Shown here: in pieces, positions 59,801 to 64,000 of the stretch
How the letters are laid out: each line of letters starts with the position of its first letter
Position numbering within the stretch: the first letter of the stretch is position 1
Origin: Dirofilaria immitis
Lineage: Eukaryota > Nematoda > Chromadorea > Rhabditida > Onchocercidae
Reading direction: 5' to 3'
Length of the DNA: 64,000 nucleotides
NCBI GenBank assembly: GCA_024305405.1
Contig: JAKNDB010000068.1
Span: 766,501 to 830,500, forward strand
Notes under the pieces: generated by a model
What the model saw: only the letters and a program-made list of their open reading frames with translations
Database searches by the model: none
Told to the model about the DNA's origin: nothing
Position numbers and translations under genes: made by a program

Positions 59801-62800
59801 AACAAAAAAAAGCGAAGTATTTGCGTCACCATTAAAGTAAACAGTAAAGTGTGACTGACTGATAATTAATGGGAGATTTCATTAACAAAGATATGGATGC
59901 TGATCTGATAAAGAAATCATAACGTATTGTGATTTTTTAAAGTGTCGTTAGCTTGATTATGTTTAAAAAAAAAAAAAACCCGAGTGTTGGCATATTCATG
60001 AAGAATCAGAGTATCATACACTATATTGTGTGAATATCCGAGGAATTCTAAAAAAAAATAAAAATGAATCAAATCGTGGAATAAGACAGGAATAAGATTA
60101 TAAAAATTATACATTTCCTAAATAAATTATTTTGTACTTATTTTATTTTTTAGATAACGGTCATTTCTGATTTTTAGATGATGATCACCGTATTGAACAA
60201 TCTATCGAAGACTAATATGAGTAAGCATGAAAACAACTTTCCTTCTTATTGAAATATATTTATTACTGATATGTAAAATGAGATAAATTAACTACAGAAT
60301 AATGGAAACGTTAAAGAATGATGGGAATGCTCTCATTTATCATTTATTATCTATTATAGGAAAAAAACGATCGTAATTTGATAAATATTCCATTGAGAAT
60401 ATGAATTATTTTTTTCTTCTAATTTTTTAAATATTTATCAAAATCAATTATTAATATTTTATAGTTGAGGAGTTTTTTTTTCTTTTCTTTTCAGAATCCG
60501 TTTAATTTCAATAACAAATTATAAATAATAACATTCTATTCTTTTTTTTTTTTTGGCTGACGTTTTTAGTATATGGCTTAATTGAATTCTTGAAAAAAAC
60601 AATTGGCTATCCAGAATTTTTTCTACCAATGCTGTTATTAGAGTCTGATATAGTTTAAGCCTATTGCTAAGTTTATTTTATTTCTTTATAATAACGAAAA
60701 ATTTTATAAGAGTTGAAGTTTTGCTCAAATTTCTAAAAAATTAGAAAGTATTGGATTATTGACTTCTGATTTTAGAAAATTGTACGTATTTTTTCCTCCT
60801 TCTGTTCTCTCTAATTCTTCTGAAGTACCTATAAGTGATATTTATATCGTGTGATATTGCCTTATTTTAATTTGAATAGCAAAGAGAAATAAGCTAACAG
60901 TCTAATGCATTAATTATGCCACAGAATTATCAATATTTGCTGCAGTTTCTTTGTCTCTCAAATTTCAAATACGATTTGATTTTTTTATTTTTTTAAATGA
61001 TTGTGATCGAGCTAGAAAGATTGGCCAAATGCTTTAATTTCTTTGAGATAGAAGATTTTTTATCCTCGAATCATTTAATTTATGAAATAACTGTAGGAAG
61101 AGCATTTCTCTTAGAAAATATCATATTTCGAAATTAATTTCAATTTTGATGTGCTGTTTTTAATTTTTAAAAATGACTTATTTTTTAATTGTTTGATTAT
61201 AAAATAGACGAACAAATGTATCTTTCTAAATTTGATCAATTCGACAGGTCATTAATTAGTGGTAGAAAGTTTGAAATGTTATCATCGATTTGATCAAAAC
61301 TGATTTATGATATAAGCGGAGACGGATAATTAATTAAATTAAACTCATAGAATATGATCATCTCTAATATATCCTCTGAATGCCACAACAATCTTCGTTT
61401 AGTGGCCTTATATAGAGCTCCCGTGGCCTAATGGATAAGGCGTTGGTCTCCTAAGCTATACATTGTGAGTGAGTGAACCAACGATGGGGTTCAAGTCCCC
61501 GGGAGCCCACCGTTTTATATATACACATTTGATGCTCTGACTAGACCTTGGCTTTCTCATATAAATATTAATCATTTCAGTACTTCTCCGTTCCAGTTAA
61601 GGTAAAAAATACATTCCAAATAGAATAAGAGAGAGTAAGAGGAAATGCGTCGTATCAGAAATTTAGAAGTTTCGCCTTTAAAGAATTTAAAAATTTATGA
61701 CATGACATTTCAAAGAAGTTTCCCTTTCCTATCATTCCAGTCTTTTCATTAAGGCTCTTACCTTATTATATTCATGCTCACTTCTAATGATCTTAGCAGT
61801 TGAATTTGACCTTTAACAATTAGTAAATTAACTTTTACAGTTTAATTCACAATGCATAAACAAAAGAATTTATATTGCAATTAATTGAAATTTTTATTCT
61901 ACTACAGTCTTTTGCTTGATTTGTTAATCTTTTATTTAGGATCAGAAATTTTGATTTGGAAATTTTTTTATTATGAAATGAATTATTTTTTAAAATATGA
62001 AGAAATGTAGAAATATCAATCAAAAGTAAATGAAGAAATTAAAAAGAGATTGTTACTATAAATTGGACTATTTATTATAGATCATATCTCATACGGCAAA
62101 TCAGATTTCATCAACTTTTTCCAGCCTTTATAATTTTAACTTTAGTTTTGTACTTATTTCTTTTGAACGATCTTTTCTTTCTATTTCAATACAACTTCAA
62201 TAGTATTTGGGCGCAGTTCATTTTTGTTTATCAAATTTTCCTAGATTTAAATTTATGAAATTGAGTCCAGACTCTTTATTTAATAAAGCTATAGAGATCA
62301 AATTTTTGCAGAAATTAATTCAGATGCATGAGAAGAAAATAATTTCAGATCAATTTATTTACGCTACGATAAATCAGTAATACACGGACAAATATTATCA
62401 TATCGATTTGTTATCCCGTCATCAGTCTACGATCCGTTTTTGCCAGAAAATAAAGGATTCTGTAGTGAAGAAATACCACGCTATTTCGGCAGTGATATAC
62501 AACCTCGTCAGTTTCCATTGAATCATGCTTATTAAGCAACAGAATGGAAAGTTTAAATCTAGGCATTTGAAATGAGGCCAATTTTTAGAGATTAAACGTA
62601 TGAATTCTGGTTTCATCCTGCTAAATAGATTTATTTTATCTAATTCATTTCCAATTTAATATCAGTGATTTTCTGATTTTTAGAAGGATGCTTACCCGCT
62701 GGTATATTTGATATTGGTCGCACAAAATTAGGATCTCCTCACATCTATATATCTGGTTCTCATTTTTACCAATCACCTCCACAAGTTTATCAAAATTTCA

Positions 62801-63905
62801 CTGGTTTTCGACATCCAGATGGCAACGATAAAGCATATATTGATATTGAACCGGTAAGTTAATTCGAAGAACTTATGTTAGATTTAAATACATCTTTAAA
62901 TTCCTTTTCTTAAAAAAGTGAGGATTTTAACCTTCGGAAATTCAAACAAAAATTGCGATTTAAATTTTTAATTTCACAAAGAATTTTTTGTTACTGATTA
63001 ATGATTTTTAAAAGACTAGATCTCTGGCATCAAAATTTAAATTTCATTGATTCCAGAATACGGGCATTATTGTGAATGCTTTTGGAGCTTCTCAAATTAA
63101 TGTTGGGATGATCGATGGCAATTTATAGTTCGTTTTTTTATGTTAATTTTTGTTATCATATTATTTCAGTGCTCATCGATACAAACATATGGATTAAGGT
63201 GGTTTAAGATAAATGATTATGATTAATGACTGTTGTTGTAGGTTTTTAAAAAATATTAACTGGGGAATATTTTTTGTAAAATTTTATTGCCAAGAGAAGT
63301 TGTATCAGATTGCCAACTTCTGTTATCATTCGCGACATGATATTGATATGTAATATTACACAATGAATAACGGAGAAAATATTTCTAGTAGTATAATTTA
63401 AATTGTTGATAATCAAGAAGAAATCTAATTTCTAAATATTCGAGAAAATGATTTGAAAATAGTTCTTAGTTATTTTTAGCATGTTTGATAAAATACCGAC
63501 AATGATTGTACCTGTACTATGGATGAACGAACTGATAAGCGTGGATGAATATACAAAGAATGATTTGGAAAAAATCACATTTTTGCCGTTAATAGTAAGT
63601 TATTGTTACCTTGATTTATTGATTTATTAAAATTACTAGTGAATAAATTAATTGGCTAGATGATATGAATCTTAACGCTTTTTCCAGAATCTTAAGATTT
63701 TATTTATATGCAACATTGTTTAGCTTATTGTAAAGCAAGAATTGAAAAGCATATTATTTCCAGTTGAACTCGGAAATTCTGTTCATTTTTCTTACGTAAA
63801 ACCGTCATATTATAGGCACGAATTCTTGGTATTTTGGTGGTAGGTGCGGGTCTATTTCTTTGGGCAGCTTTTCTCATAATTTCGTTGACAAGAATGTACT
63901 TAAAA
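56863..63905 (+). CDS. CD36/SCARB-type scavenger receptor, 3' end beyond the window
   Basis: Two-pass membrane glycoprotein family that binds lipids and lipoproteins at the cell surface or lysosome. Exons: 56863-56979, 57541-57716, 57905-58055, 58413-58523, 58768-58875, 59140-59351, 62349-62506, 62684-62853, 63057-63101, 63170-63198, 63480-63594, 63816-63905; 494 codons, all phases consistent. Features: N-terminal TM (GALAIGAVFIIIGILSLTII), YPILVEKGPYVY, WWSTAQAREINGTDGQLFPP, SYRFVIPSSVYDP, GCLPAGIFDIGR, IPTMIVPVLWMNE and C-terminal TM (GILVVGAGLFLWAAFLII). Several N-x-S/T sites and paired Cys lie in the ectodomain. The tenth exon is only 29 bp. The sixth intron (3 kb) contains a tRNA-like gene. 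The cytoplasmic tail after RMYLK probably continues past 63905. Choice among CD36, LIMP-2 or a nematode SCAV paralogue is open. Confidence 0.9.
59352..61416. other. Part of the long CD36-type intron, no other gene seen
   Basis: Low-complexity AT-rich intron. Frames at 59531-59743 and 59917-60114 show no motif. No second repeat partner noticed. Confidence 0.5.
61417..61507 (+). tRNA. tRNA-Arg (anticodon CCT) with a 22-nt intron, shortened T arm
   Basis: Acceptor GCTCCC pairs with GGGAGC (61501-61506). D arm GCCTAATGGATAAGGC. Anticodon stem TTGGT (61443-61447) pairs with ACCAA (61477-61481). The loop CTCCTA has anticodon CCT at 61450-61452, and the insert 61454-61475 sits at the canonical intron position after base 37. 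T loop TTCAAGT. The T stem has only four GC pairs and the acceptor six, so the mature length is about 69 instead of 73; this may be a tRNA pseudogene. It lies on the sense strand in an intron of the CD36-type gene. Confidence 0.75.
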
Positions 63906-64000
63906 GTAAGTTATCTATTAATTTTTCGGAACTTTATCAATATTTACAGGCATAATGCTATGATTCACAACATTTCCTTTGAAAAATGTCCGTGCCCAAG

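Overview
The window reads as nuclear DNA of a parasitic nematode, most probably a filarial worm (Onchocercidae). It is very AT-rich. Its genes have many short exons with strict GT-AG introns and strong TTTCAG-type acceptors. There is a short run of the nematode telomere hexamer TTAGGC, and at least five degraded alphaproteobacterial (Wolbachia-like) fragments are embedded in host DNA. The species cannot be fixed from sequence alone. No family name below comes from a database search; calls rest on residues and motifs recognised by eye.

Region by region: 1-7.2 kb is a patchwork of diverged duplications. It is partly tandem (1-1500 and 3703-5340) and partly an inverted copy of 36.8-40.3 kb. 6.8-10.4 kb carries an Orai calcium-channel gene on the minus strand, with probable extra 5' exons at 12.3-13.9 kb. 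A Wolbachia-type cytochrome b tail sits inside the intron between the first two of those exons. 15.8-16.4 kb is a fused bacterial insert (23S rRNA plus an iron ABC permease). 17.0-18.4 kb holds two minisatellites. 18.4-24.7 kb is gene-poor AT-rich DNA. 24.7-27.4 kb holds a zinc-finger relic and a broken BEL/Pao retroelement. 30.1-31.5 kb has an interstitial telomere tract followed by a second bacterial mosaic (nuoH tail, 23S rRNA, other pieces). 32.0-34.9 kb is an intact seven-exon PGAP2/Frag1-type membrane-protein gene. 36.8-40.3 kb is the right inverted arm with a second intact last exon of orai. 42-43.7 kb has unassigned membrane-protein exons. 45.2-51.6 kb is a 15-exon SCYL1-type pseudokinase gene (minus). 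53.1-56.1 kb is a five-exon two-PDZ protein (minus). 56.9-63.9 kb is a CD36/SCARB-type scavenger receptor (plus), running off the right edge, with an intron-containing tRNA-Arg(CCT)-like gene in its largest intron.

The genes do not form a pathway. The PDZ and CD36-type genes are divergently arranged and share a gap of about 0.73 kb. Two conserved genes (orai and the pseudokinase half of the SCYL1 gene) carry several single-base losses in short A/T runs, whereas the PGAP2-type, PDZ and CD36-type genes and the 3' nine exons of the SCYL1 gene are phase-perfect. That clustering suggests local consensus errors, though real decay is not excluded.

The most notable material is genomic rather than a new enzymatic system: mosaic, non-colinear bacterial inserts, one beside telomere-like DNA, and a complex inverted duplication with a jump-back junction at an orai exon.
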